Of a stretch of DNA of 64,000 bases, positions 44,301-50,985 are shown piece by piece. The notes under the pieces are model-generated. The model did not search any database. It was not told the origin of the DNA and saw nothing but the letters and a program-made list of their open reading frames with translations. Within the stretch, counting starts at the first letter, position 1. Each line of letters starts with the position of its first letter. Both the position numbers and the translations under genes were made by a program. The stretch spans positions 10,299,501 to 10,363,500 of the forward strand of contig CM043878.1 in the NCBI GenBank assembly GCA_023846275.1, read 5' to 3'. The DNA comes from Vanilla planifolia. Its lineage: Eukaryota; Streptophyta; Magnoliopsida; Asparagales; Orchidaceae.

Positions 44301-45756
44301 AATCTAACCATTGTAACCAGCTTGGCCTTAAAATAAACCCAAGAGAAGCTATCTTATTTGAGAAATGGAAACATTTCAACAATGCATGATGATTCACCAC
44401 AGCAATGAAGAATATTGTCAAAACCAAGTAATTTGATCACACCTATCTAAAGTAAATTAATATGGTAAACTTAAAGCATATAACCTTGTTTCTTTTATTT
44501 TTTCTTTTTATCTTCGTTATACTACAAATTGTTTATGAACTAAATAGAAAAAAAATGTCATGTCACCTCTTGCTCTCTACACCTTTGTATTATCCATAGA
44601 GAAGAGAAGAAAGGAAGATGGTTTTATCTTCTGATGCAGATACTTAAACTTCGTGTTGTGAAACCCCAGCTAAAGTTCTTTATGATTGCAGAAAAATGTT
44701 GCTTAAGAATGATCAAAGCATGGTTTCATAAAACATTATATAGAACAAACCTTTGTCAAATGATAAATTAGTTGAACTTTCTCACAATTTCTACTCTAAT
44801 TAGTGACAAAAATAAAGTACAGTTTTACCCTCAAAATTAGGGTTAGCAAGAGTTTTTGTTATGTAGAACAAAAGCAAAGTAAAATGCAATCAAAACTATT
44901 CTAAACCCTTCTGAGGATTTCCCCCTGACGTTCATGAACTATGTAAAGGAGTCGGCGTTTTCTAAAAGGAACATAAAATAACATAACCATGCATGAAAAA
45001 TAAAGAAAGCATATAACCCTACAACCTACAATAAACTAGGTTTTTGTTTCTATAACCTAGAAAGCCAATGAGTTAGAGTGATGCATGTTTGTCAATCTAG
45101 TTATGAGCAGAATGGCAGATGTTGGAAACCAAGTGAAGTGTTATGTAGTAAAAGTTTACCATTAGGTCAGTACAAAGGCCATCTTACAAATAACATGAAA
45201 GGTCGTATATTAGTTACCCAAGGAAAATGTGCCTTTGCTCTGATGCAGGGATGTTTCAAAAGAAATACTTAGCAAAGAGAGAGATAAATGCCATACTCCT
45301 CTGTTCACATCTTTACACCATGATTTACTGTTAGTTTGTTTCTTTTTGTGTTCTAATCTCATAAATTGCTGTTTTTTCTTTGAAAGACCAGAAGGAAGGC
45401 TAGAGAGAGAAGCTGAATTGAGTAAAGATAGAGATAGAAAGAGATGAACCAGCGGGAAACCCGCCAGAAGATCGTCTCGGGCTTAGGAGCTCGTGAGGTC
45501 TCACTGTGTTTCCATGGGGTAAAGATCCGACGTGAAAACGGGTGAACAACGTTGGAGTAAACAAAAGAAGAGAGAGAAAAGATACAGGGAGACGACGCAT
45601 GTCAGGAACGCAGCAAAAAAAATTCAATGAGGTGACTGCAAGAGAGAGCATTGCGTGAAGTTGAAATCCAGTAAACGGATAAAAATTCATTAAATATATG
45701 TAGTTTCAGTGGCCGTCAGAGGAACCCAAAAAGAAGAGATAGAGATAGAGAGAGAT

Positions 45757-45796
<40 letters not shown>

Positions 45797-45979
45797 CTCA
45801 GGGCTTCCAAACTCGAAGAGCTTTCCACGGCTGGAGAAGACGATGAGGGCGACCTCCGCATCACACAGAACAGAGAGCTCATAAGCCTTCTTCATGATCC
45901 CATTCCTGCGCTTGGAGAAGGTCACCTGTCGGTTAATCTTGTTCTCTATGCGCTTCAGCTCAACTCTCCCCCTCCCCAT
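1963..45979 (-). CDS. AGL6-like: AGL6-like MIKC-type MADS-box transcription factor; seven exons over 44 kb, last exon not found
   Basis: Predicted nuclear DNA-binding protein of the AGL6 lineage, whose known members act in floral meristem and organ identity as MADS dimers and tetramers on CArG boxes. Seven exons join in phase (join of 45979-45798, 30151-30073, 17483-17422, 17233-17134, 9907-9866, 2215-2174, 2096-1963), giving 213 complete codons. MADS domain is residues 1-60 (starts [14 protein letters not shown], ends KLFEFGS). The I region contains [13 protein letters not shown]. The K domain, about residues 88-169, contains [22 protein letters not shown] and [14 protein letters not shown]. 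The C region ends with [10 protein letters not shown], the AGL6 motif I. WYQE and LQIG favour AGL6 over SEP or AP1. All introns are GT-AG; they measure about 15.6, 12.6, 0.19, 7.2, 7.65 and 0.08 kb. Exon lengths match the family. The final exon, usually encoding a GWVL-type tail, was not located. Reading on past 1963 instead meets a stop at 1902-1904, giving 233 aa. Confidence 0.9.
2174..2215 (-). CDS. AGL6-like: AGL6-like exon 6 (end of K domain)
   Basis: 42-nt exon encoding [14 protein letters not shown], with acceptor CTTACCAG and donor GAG|GTTCTA, phase 0 on both sides. It matches the family exon usually reading [12 protein letters not shown]. Relative to that pattern, R-Q is replaced by H-H. 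Confidence 0.91.
3484..3990. repeat. Direct repeat copy A (possible old LTR)
   Basis: Shares long stretches with 6166-6810, including GATTAGAGTGTTAGAAAG-type sequence, CCTTGTTTCTCTTG, CAT(G/A)GCTTAATTGCAC, TAACTCCAGGGTTC and AGGAGCCAAGGCCT. Order and orientation are the same in both copies. The two lie about 2.7 kb apart, as the LTRs of a small degenerate retroelement would. I could not define TG/CA ends or a target duplication. Confidence 0.6.
4657..4729. repeat. 36-bp tandem duplication
   Basis: Two adjacent copies of a unit starting AATTTGTAGAAA and continuing TTGTTTGGTCCTAATTCTTC, period 36 bp. Confidence 0.9.
6166..6810. repeat. Direct repeat copy B (possible old LTR)
   Basis: Partner of 3484-3990. 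It carries about 100 extra bases (near 6350-6450) between the CCTTGTTTCTCTTG block and the CTTAATTGCAC block. The 2.2 kb between the copies has only short, stop-interrupted frames and no retroelement domain I can name. Confidence 0.6.
9866..9907 (-). CDS. AGL6-like: AGL6-like exon 5 (K domain)
   Basis: 42-nt exon encoding [14 protein letters not shown], with acceptor AAATGCAG and the strong donor AAA|GTAAGT. Length, phase 0 on both sides and sequence match exon 5 of AGL6 genes. Confidence 0.92.
10790..13140 (+). mobile_element. Decayed Ty1/copia (Tnt1-like) gag-protease-integrase fragment
   Basis: Domains appear in copia order but with frameshifts and stops. The gag UBN2-type segment at 10792-11037 contains [13 protein letters not shown] and [13 protein letters not shown] degenerate zinc-knuckle region lies near 11740-11850. 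Protease at 11868-12257 has [20 protein letters not shown]; the active-site D-(S/T)-G has become D-T-K. The pre-integrase motif IWHKRLGYV is near 12296. Integrase pieces include FIDDAYQK (about 12540), [16 protein letters not shown] (about 12950) and a [10 protein letters not shown] stretch (about 13047-13076). No reverse transcriptase follows and no LTRs were identified. It is non-functional and lies in intron 4 of the MADS gene, in the opposite orientation. Confidence 0.85.
11306..11356. repeat. (AAT)17 microsatellite
   Basis: About 17 uninterrupted AAT units between the gag and zinc-knuckle parts of the decayed copia element. It must have arisen or expanded after the element stopped coding. 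Confidence 0.97.
13150..15900 (+). mobile_element. 5'-truncated plant L1-type LINE (RT, zf-RVT, RNase H)
   Basis: Stop-riddled remains of ORF2 from a plant non-LTR retrotransposon. Visible in order: [20 protein letters not shown] near 13310; LIVLIPKK then [20 protein letters not shown] (13490-13590); [19 protein letters not shown] (13890-13950); the catalytic box as FVDD at 14020-14031; YLGFPIP at about 14220; LQAKYGNR near 14620. Then a zinc-binding RT tail ([20 protein letters not shown], 15030-15100, with C-P-R-G-C) and a plant RNase H-like domain from VNSDAAIF (15541) through LETDSQD to [15 protein letters not shown] (about 15880). The endonuclease half is absent, as in typical 5' truncation. 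No clear poly(A) tail or target duplication was seen. Confidence 0.88.
17134..17233 (-). CDS. AGL6-like: AGL6-like exon 4 (K domain)
   Basis: 100-nt exon with acceptor AACATAG and donor AGG|GTATTT. It completes Arg108, then reads [19 protein letters not shown] and on to LSLARKRR. This is the second K-domain amphipathic helix. Most AGL6 proteins have LGPLSVKEL here; this one has LDALSLKEL, closer to the AP1 group at these few positions. Confidence 0.92.
17234..17421 (-). other. AGL6-like intron 3 (188 bp)
   Basis: The only ordinary-sized intron in the front half of the gene, bounded by GTTCCT and AACATAG. It contains nothing else recognisable. Confidence 0.9.
17422..17483 (-). CDS. AGL6-like: AGL6-like exon 3 (start of K domain)
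   Basis: 62-nt exon with acceptor ATTGCAG and donor AAG|GTTCCT. It reads [20 protein letters not shown] and leaves AG for the next exon. W-Y-Q-E at the K-domain start is typical of AGL6 proteins. 62 nt is the usual length for this exon in the family. Confidence 0.92.
18014..18300. repeat. Tandem duplication, period 154 bp
   Basis: GATTATCAAATGGAACAGAA begins at 18014 and again at 18168. It is followed in both copies by TAAGCA, then CATAC-AGTGAAAC, ATAAATTGAAAAA and TGATGATTAATATTTC-like sequence. The copies have diverged by small indels. Confidence 0.85.
28427..28470. repeat. CT/CCCT simple repeat
   Basis: A run of CT units passes directly into CCCT units. Confidence 0.95.
28912..28936. repeat. 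(TA)n microsatellite
   Basis: About 12 alternating TA units. Confidence 0.95.
30073..30151 (-). CDS. AGL6-like: AGL6-like exon 2 (I region)
   Basis: 79-nt exon with acceptor TATGACAG and donor CAG|GTATGC. Its first base completes the GA left by exon 1 (codon GAC), then reads [16 protein letters not shown] and on to DHEAQ. KT(I/L)ERYQ is the diagnostic start of the I region in AGL6, SEP and AP1 proteins. 182+79 nt returns the frame to phase 0, as exon 3 requires. Confidence 0.92.
31625..34960 (+). mobile_element. Decayed Ty1/copia element with pre-integrase, integrase, RT and RNase H
   Basis: Domain order is right but many stops and frame changes are present. Pre-integrase: [20 protein letters not shown] near 31638. 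Integrase end: [20 protein letters not shown] near 32170 and [14 protein letters not shown] near 32290. RT start: [14 protein letters not shown] near 32800. RT catalytic box: YVVD at 34052-34063, where copia elements usually have [14 protein letters not shown] segment follows near 34290. RNase [13 protein letters not shown] near 34655, then [19 protein letters not shown] near 34760-34810 and [14 protein letters not shown]. About 900 bp of AT-rich DNA (32960-33880) interrupts the RT. No LTRs recognised. Antisense to the MADS gene. Confidence 0.82.
37965..38000. repeat. G14 run followed by (AG)11
   Basis: Fourteen consecutive G (37965-37978) abut about 11 AG units, giving a strongly purine-only strand. 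Confidence 0.97.
40347..40800. repeat. Tandem duplication, period about 240-251 bp
   Basis: ACTCTTCATTG at 40351 recurs at 40602. In both copies it is followed by GTTCAAAAGAG-like, TTCATAAATAAA, CATAAAAA-CATAAAG-CATAA, GCCAAACCAAT-TGTCT and TGGATTCCTTGA-TAGCACT. The copies differ by substitutions and about 11 bp of indel, so the event is old. Confidence 0.88.
41699..41730. repeat. CT simple repeat
   Basis: Imperfect CT run with TATC and CACT interruptions. Confidence 0.9.
42390..42760 (+). mobile_element. Short copia RT fragment
   Basis: [17 protein letters not shown] near 42470-42520 resembles the copia RT signature SLYGLKQAPRAW. Further on, [20 protein letters not shown] near 42675-42730 resembles the segment at the RT/RNase H junction. 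Both are in the plus direction but in different frames, with stops. Assignment rests on these two short matches. Confidence 0.45.
45734..45793. repeat. GA/CT microsatellite beside the exon 1 splice donor
   Basis: An imperfect GA/GATA tract (45734-45762) runs into about 15 uninterrupted AG units. On the transcript strand it is a CT repeat that starts three to four bases after the GT of intron 1. Confidence 0.95.
45798..45979 (-). CDS. AGL6-like: AGL6-like exon 1 (MADS domain)
   Basis: 182-nt exon encoding the whole MADS domain, residues 1-60 plus two bases of codon 61. The ATG at 45979-45977 has G at -3 and G at +4. Core residues for DNA contact and dimerisation are intact ([38 protein letters not shown]). 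Residues 28-29 read I-M where most relatives have L-L. The donor is CTGA|GTATTC at 45797-45796. The frame stays open beyond the donor only because the intron starts with a CT repeat encoding Ser-Leu, so the longer open frame to 45716 is not coding. Confidence 0.93.
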
Positions 45980-46021
45980 CTCTCCACCCCCTTCCTCTTC
46001 TTCCTCTTCCTCCTCCTCCCG
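45980..46021 (-). promoter_or_regulatory. GGA/GAA-rich 5' leader of the MADS gene
   Basis: Just before the ATG the transcript strand is an almost pure purine run of GGAGGA and GAAGAA units about 40 nt long. GA-rich leaders occur in other plant MADS genes and can bind BASIC PENTACYSTEINE (GAGA-binding) factors; that link is inference. A weak TATA-like stretch (CATAAATATC on the minus strand) lies near 46051-46061. Confidence 0.45.
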
Positions 46022-48539
46022 CCCGTTATGGGCATATGACGAAAGAAGTGATATTTATGGAGTGGACGAGAGTTGGAAAAGAGTTTTTTCCCCCAATTTT
46101 CTTCTTAATTTCTTACAGTCCCTCCACTGTTCGACTCAAGTTCTGGATTTTAATGGATTGGTGGAAGAGAGGACCAAAAGCTCGGCTCCATAGGCCCTTG
46201 TTTGAAGTGTCAAGTTGTGCTTAAATGGCCGCGCCTCCTTCTGTCCCTCGCTACCCCCTGCTTCTACTCTCTTAGCACTAGTTGTCCCATCTGCAACCTA
46301 TCTTTCTTCTCAACCCAGCTCTCTCTTTCTCCATCTCTCTCTGTCTATCTCTATGGCAAGTCGGACCATGGACCATGTACTGCAACTTTATGGTAGAGGC
46401 TTGTTTCTGATTAAGGCAGGTGTAGACAAGCGTATGATGATGGAGTTGAGGTATGGAACTAATAAGGGATCTAAGGCCAATATGGGTAAGCTTATTAAGC
46501 CTTAGGCAGCAGAGGTGAGTAAAAGAAACATCAACTTTTGATAGAGATGTCCATTTAACGTGCATTTCACTTTGGACTTTATATGCCCACAAAGGCTGAG
46601 TTTATCGCAGGTTTCGCCTAAGAAGCAACACCGAGTTCATTTACACTTACCATGCTTTTAGTGTCTATTTAAACCTAGACATGGTTGGTTTCACGTAATT
46701 GAGATTAATTTATTTTAAATTCTTGAAATTATAAATAATAATATTTAAATACTAAAATTTGAACTAGTATGATCTCAATCATGTATTCTCTATTAGTTGA
46801 TTTGTGTTAGGACAGAATTGAAGTTCCCAAACCCTTGGACTCATCACAAATCCAACATTTGGGCTATTCTTTTACTTGTTTTCATAATTTTCGATCGAGG
46901 TTTCCAAGGTTTCTTCTTGATTAATCCTTTGGAAATCCAATGCTACCTTAGGAAATACAATTGGAATTAAATGATTGTTGATTCTTGTAGAAAGCTTGAT
47001 GATTATGCTAATTGTTATTATTTTTCTATCAATTCTTATCATTTTTATAAAAGCCAATGCATGAGTCGTAAGCGAGTAATCTTAGAATTTTAAGACTTAT
47101 TCGATCACTATATTTTCTACCACTTTTGACAATGGAGTTCATAAATTCATGTGACATCCCAAAATTTATATTGAGTTAATAAATATTTTATTTTTTAGAT
47201 AAAATATTTTGATGCATAGAATATTGAGAAATTGATAAAATGAATTGCATTAAATTCTTCAAATTTTTTGCTAAGAAAAATTGCTTTTCAAAAGTTGTTC
47301 TCATACAACTTAATTTTTAGACCTACCACTTGCCATCTCCAATCACCACCATGAAGCCCTTCATTCACGCATAGGTTTATTAGACATGGCAAATACATGC
47401 CTTGTCTCCTTCAAGGAGAGAGGAAGAATTATGGAAAAATAAATATAAGCATGGTCATCCTCTTTCCCATGCACAAGGTTGCCTTTAATAGGTTTAGGTT
47501 TCACCAAGAAAAATAGAAAAAGATAAAGATGAAAAAAATAAAAAATATTTTAAGAAAAGGAGGATATAAAATCTCAAAAAATTATGTTCACATTTACATA
47601 ATATAATTGAATAAAATATATTATATTTGAAATTTTGAATTTCATAAAATTTAAAAATTCTCCACTAAAAGATATGTTTGTAAATAGATTGTAATTATTA
47701 TCGTATGCAAGCCACTCATAAAAGATATATTAATATATAAAATGTTGTAAAAAAATACAAAAAAATCCAATGATATTTATTTCATTAAAATTAGATGTAT
47801 TTTGGCTATAAAATAAGATGCCTAAGTTAATAAAGGATAATAAGTTATTTAAATTATTAAACAATATATATTAATTAGTAAATTAATATAACAAGATGAG
47901 TTGGCACACATTGAAAGTTCAGAGAGAGAAATTGAATAGAACTCTTGCAATCTAGGTCTACCAATAGTTGTGGAAGAGAGGAGTACTTAGTACAGTAAAT
48001 ATTGAAAAGAGTACATGATTTAGAGGAAAACAATGCAAGAAAATCCTTGTTCTTAAATCAAATTGAGTTTAAATTATGCTTAATTTGATTGTCTTTGAAG
48101 AATTCTTGGAGTGATGTCCTACGCATATGTTACAGTGCATGGAGTGAAAGGAAAGACTTGCAAATGTTTTCTATGAGGTTATTAGGGTTATTGGTGAATT
48201 GTAGAGAAAGAGAGACATGGCACGTAGGAAAAATTCTACAGGTATAAGGCTTTGTTGGATGATTCAATCGATTGACCTAATAGTTCGATGGAGCATTGGA
48301 GAAAAAGAACAACCTCTATTAGATGCTCTTTGGACAGTCCAATAAAGCCGAAATCGAGACAGCATGTTCTTGACCAAGACAAAGGAATACTAAACTGAGC
48401 AATAGAATCAAAAGCGAAGGGTAAGGTTGGCTGAACCATTCCATCACATTGCATCTTTCTCCTTGGTGGCGTAGATATTCTGGACATGGAGTTGCATCTT
48501 GATTTTTCCATAATGCTCTGTTGATCACATATATTAATC
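46022..48539. other. Upstream region of the AGL6-like gene
   Basis: Moderately GC near 46000-46600, then AT-rich. Short open frames on both strands (for example 46215-46505 plus, 48236-48541 minus) have no recognisable domain. Expected to hold the MADS promoter, but no element beyond the GA-rich leader can be supported. Confidence 0.5.
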
Positions 48540-48870
48540 ATCTAAGGATTAAATAAGAAAATCTGAATCCTGCGAAGTTCCCTGCTTCTTTCGTGCGAGT
48601 TGAGCCGGCCGTCTCCCGTAAGTTTGCGAAATCCCTAGTTCTCCTTTTTCCTGTCGATCGAACGCTCGTTCTCCATTGTCGTTGAGCTGTGCCGTTGTCG
48701 ACGAGCGGCACCGAAGAGAAAGAGGACTCTGGTCTCCTTGCGTTCTGCCGGGGTTTCTCTTGGCGGCAATTATTGGAAATCAAGTATTCCCTTGCCGTCG
48801 CTTCTTCGCCAGAGCCCCGTCGGGAGGAATGTCGCAACCTGCTGGAAGAATGTGCTGATGGACGAACGAA
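48540..48870. other. GC-rich island, unassigned
   Basis: About 330 bp with many CpG dinucleotides (GAGCCGGCCGTCTCCCG, GTCGATCGAACGCTCG, TTGTCGACGAGCGGC), in sharp contrast to the AT-rich flanks. Frames are open on both strands, but none resembles a protein I know. It could be an LTR fragment, a decayed first exon, or a promoter/CpG island. Confidence 0.5.
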
Positions 48871-50519
48871 ACAATTATTTGTGAATTTTATAACAAAAAT
48901 AGAGTTACAAAAACAAAAAATGTTTTATAATAATTATTTGAAAAAAAAAATGCTCCAACAGGTACCCACATGACCGATTCTGTACCTGAAAGCTGTGAGC
49001 GTCTTGGACTTTTTTGGTGGTTTGTGTCTTCTGTAATCTAACAGGTCAGTTGACACGCATGTATCCCATACAAATTGTTTGTACTTCACCCAGCCGTGGC
49101 AGGTCAGCAGATAACCTGAATCTAGTATGAACTGTAAGTCACTTGATGGGAACTTTTCTTTTATATATTTTTTAATCCATAAAAAATGCCCTTCTTATAA
49201 GTGTCCTTCCATAAGGGTGCACTCAAACGGCCAGGCCCATTCTAGGTTAAAGGCCATTTTATGTGATCAATTGGACGGCCCACATGAAAATTAAATATTT
49301 CTATTATTATAGAAAGAGTTAAGTCCACTTAAAACTATAATATTATAAAATTAAATAATACATTAAATTTTCACATAAAATTAATGTTAAAATTTTATAA
49401 ATAATATATATCATATCGTAAAGTATAACAAAAAGTGTAATTTTTAGAAAAATATAGAAGATTTTAGATAAAATTTTGTTTGTTTAATTTTTGTAATATA
49501 TTAATTGTCTATTAGATAGAATTTAAAAAAGAATCAAATGATTTGAAACTTATTGTCATTACTCATCTCATTAGGTCTTTAGCATCATAACTATAAAACA
49601 ATAGATACTAATATTAGAATGAGATGTTAATAGGACAAGACAAATATGTTAATTAGGCCTTTTTTATTTATTTCATAATTTAATTAATTGTTGATTATAA
49701 CGAGCCATTTATGAGAGTATTATGAGTTTTAATTATTTTTTGAATGCTTGATATTTTTATTATTTTATTAAGAAATATATTATCATCATTTTATATTCAA
49801 GTCGAGATTTAGTCTTATAAAATATTTAAATACATATGATTGAATCAAAGAAATAGATTTTCTTTAACATGACATTTTGTCTTTCATAAACTACAATTTT
49901 ATGTGATGATATGTTGAGTTGAGATATAAACATTCGAATTAAAATTAAAATTTTCTATCATTTATTCGATTTTTGATAAAATTTTCATAGTTTTAAAATG
50001 TTATTATTAAGAATAATTTTTTATTCATATTTTTAATATCTAAAAAAATTACATCAAAATGTTATGTTAATTTAAAATGATATTTTAATATTATTTTTTA
50101 ATGATAAAATCTTAACTTTTGATAATAGGTTTTTCAAATTAAATACAAAAAGTTTTAAATACTAATACATGAGGTTCCAATGTCCCCAAACAAGCCCACG
50201 AAAGAGGTGCCTTTTGTTTGTGCACTCGACCACCACGCAACCACGTGGTCTCACAAATCTTTTTCTTTTAAATTTTTTTTTATGAATACTTTTATATTTT
50301 TGTTGTTTTATTCTTATAATTTATTGAAAAATGACATTAAATGAAAAAAATAGATTTTCTTTGACATGACATCTCATTTATTGAATATAGTAAGTTGGGA
50401 TCTAAACATCTAAATTATAATTAAAATTTACAATCATTTATTTAATATATATATAATGATTTAAAGTGATATGAAGCCAAAAGCACAACAGTTGATCATA
50501 TTTGAAGGCAAAAACGCAA
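48871..50519. other. AT-rich intergenic sequence
   Basis: No gene seen. Two related blocks, about 49849-49962 and 50344-50452, share ATAGATTTTCTTT(A/G)ACATGACAT and ATTAAAATT...ATCATTTATT. They are an old direct repeat pair about 495 bp apart. Confidence 0.6.
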
Positions 50520-50520
50520 G

Positions 50521-50628
50521 TCGTGAGAAATCCATGGCTCAAGCGTCGCTAAATAAAAGTAACAGATTGAAGGTCAACGAAGCATTGACTAAATGGTGAA
50601 TTCCATGACCCAAGCGTTGGTGAATTCC
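50521..50628 (-). repeat. Repeated copies of the COMT gene tail
   Basis: On the minus strand GAATTCACC occurs at the deletion joint and again 24 bp on, before the stop, so the tail unit AACGCTTGGGTCATGGAATT is preceded by part of a second copy. A third, degenerate copy (GACGCTTGAGCCATGGATTT) lies at about 50525-50547 in the trailer. Confidence 0.75.
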
Positions 50629-50912
50629 CTGCCATCGGCGTCGGCAGCTGCGGAGTAGGTAAGGATGGAGTAGCTTGCAAGGAGGCGAAGTACGCGGTCA
50701 AGCAGAGCGGGGGCGAGGGGGTTTGTGGCACCGATGCGGGAGGCGAGCTCGACGGCGGAAAGCTGAGCTCCGTGTCCAGCGGCGACGATTTCCTCAAGGA
50801 GACCGAGCTGTATTGCGGCGTTGAGGGTCATGGGTAGGGCAATAGAGCTGTTGAGCTTTTTGGCGTAGTTGCAGGCATCCTCCTCCGCTCGGCTCTGTGG
50901 GAGCAAATCCAT
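50589..50912 (-). pseudogene. Internally deleted COMT-like copy with a 107-codon open frame
   Basis: Homologous to the intact COMT gene at 62431, in opposite orientation. The ATG is at 50912-50910. About 95 codons follow the N-terminal dimerisation region (DACNYAKKLNSSIALPMTLN, LLEEIVAAGHGAQLS, RVLRLLASYSIL), ending at AADADGR. The frame then jumps to EFTNAWVMEFTI and a stop at 50591-50589, that is, to the last residues of the enzyme. The SAM-binding and catalytic parts, about 950 bp with both introns, are missing, so it cannot be a methyltransferase. Similarity extends into the 5' leader (to about 50985, AACAAAGCAGAGG) and 3' trailer (to about 50520). The joined frame has no stop or frameshift. 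It could be a pseudogene or an expressed small dimerising protein; I favour pseudogene. Confidence 0.9.
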
Positions 50913-50985
50913 CGCAGCTTTGCTTGGTGCAGTGCAGGTTGAGAGCAAGAACGGGGAAGCTCCTCTGCTTTGTTTTCTTCCGTCG

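Larger units (their letters stand above)
30152..45797 (-). other. AGL6-like intron 1 (15.6 kb)
   Basis: First introns of MADS genes often hold regulatory elements, but I could not pick out a convincing CArG cluster by eye. It contains a decayed copia element (31625-34960), a further copia RT fragment (about 42390-42760), a tandem duplication (40347-40800) and several simple repeats. Stretches 34961-40340 and 42760-45700 show no recognisable feature beyond short repeats. Confidence 0.8.

Noticed and set aside
45400-45690. 96-codon minus-strand open frame just after MADS exon 1
   Set aside because: It lies in intron 1. Its sequence has no K-domain or other recognisable motif, and the real exon 2 is at 30073.
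47150-47170. TGTGACATCCCAAAATTTAT as a gypsy LTR start
   Set aside because: No matching GGGATGTCACA-type end or target duplication was found in the next several kb.
48236-48541. 101-codon minus-strand open frame upstream of the MADS gene
   Set aside because: No recognisable domain, overlapping frames on the same strand, and no splice or promoter context to support it.
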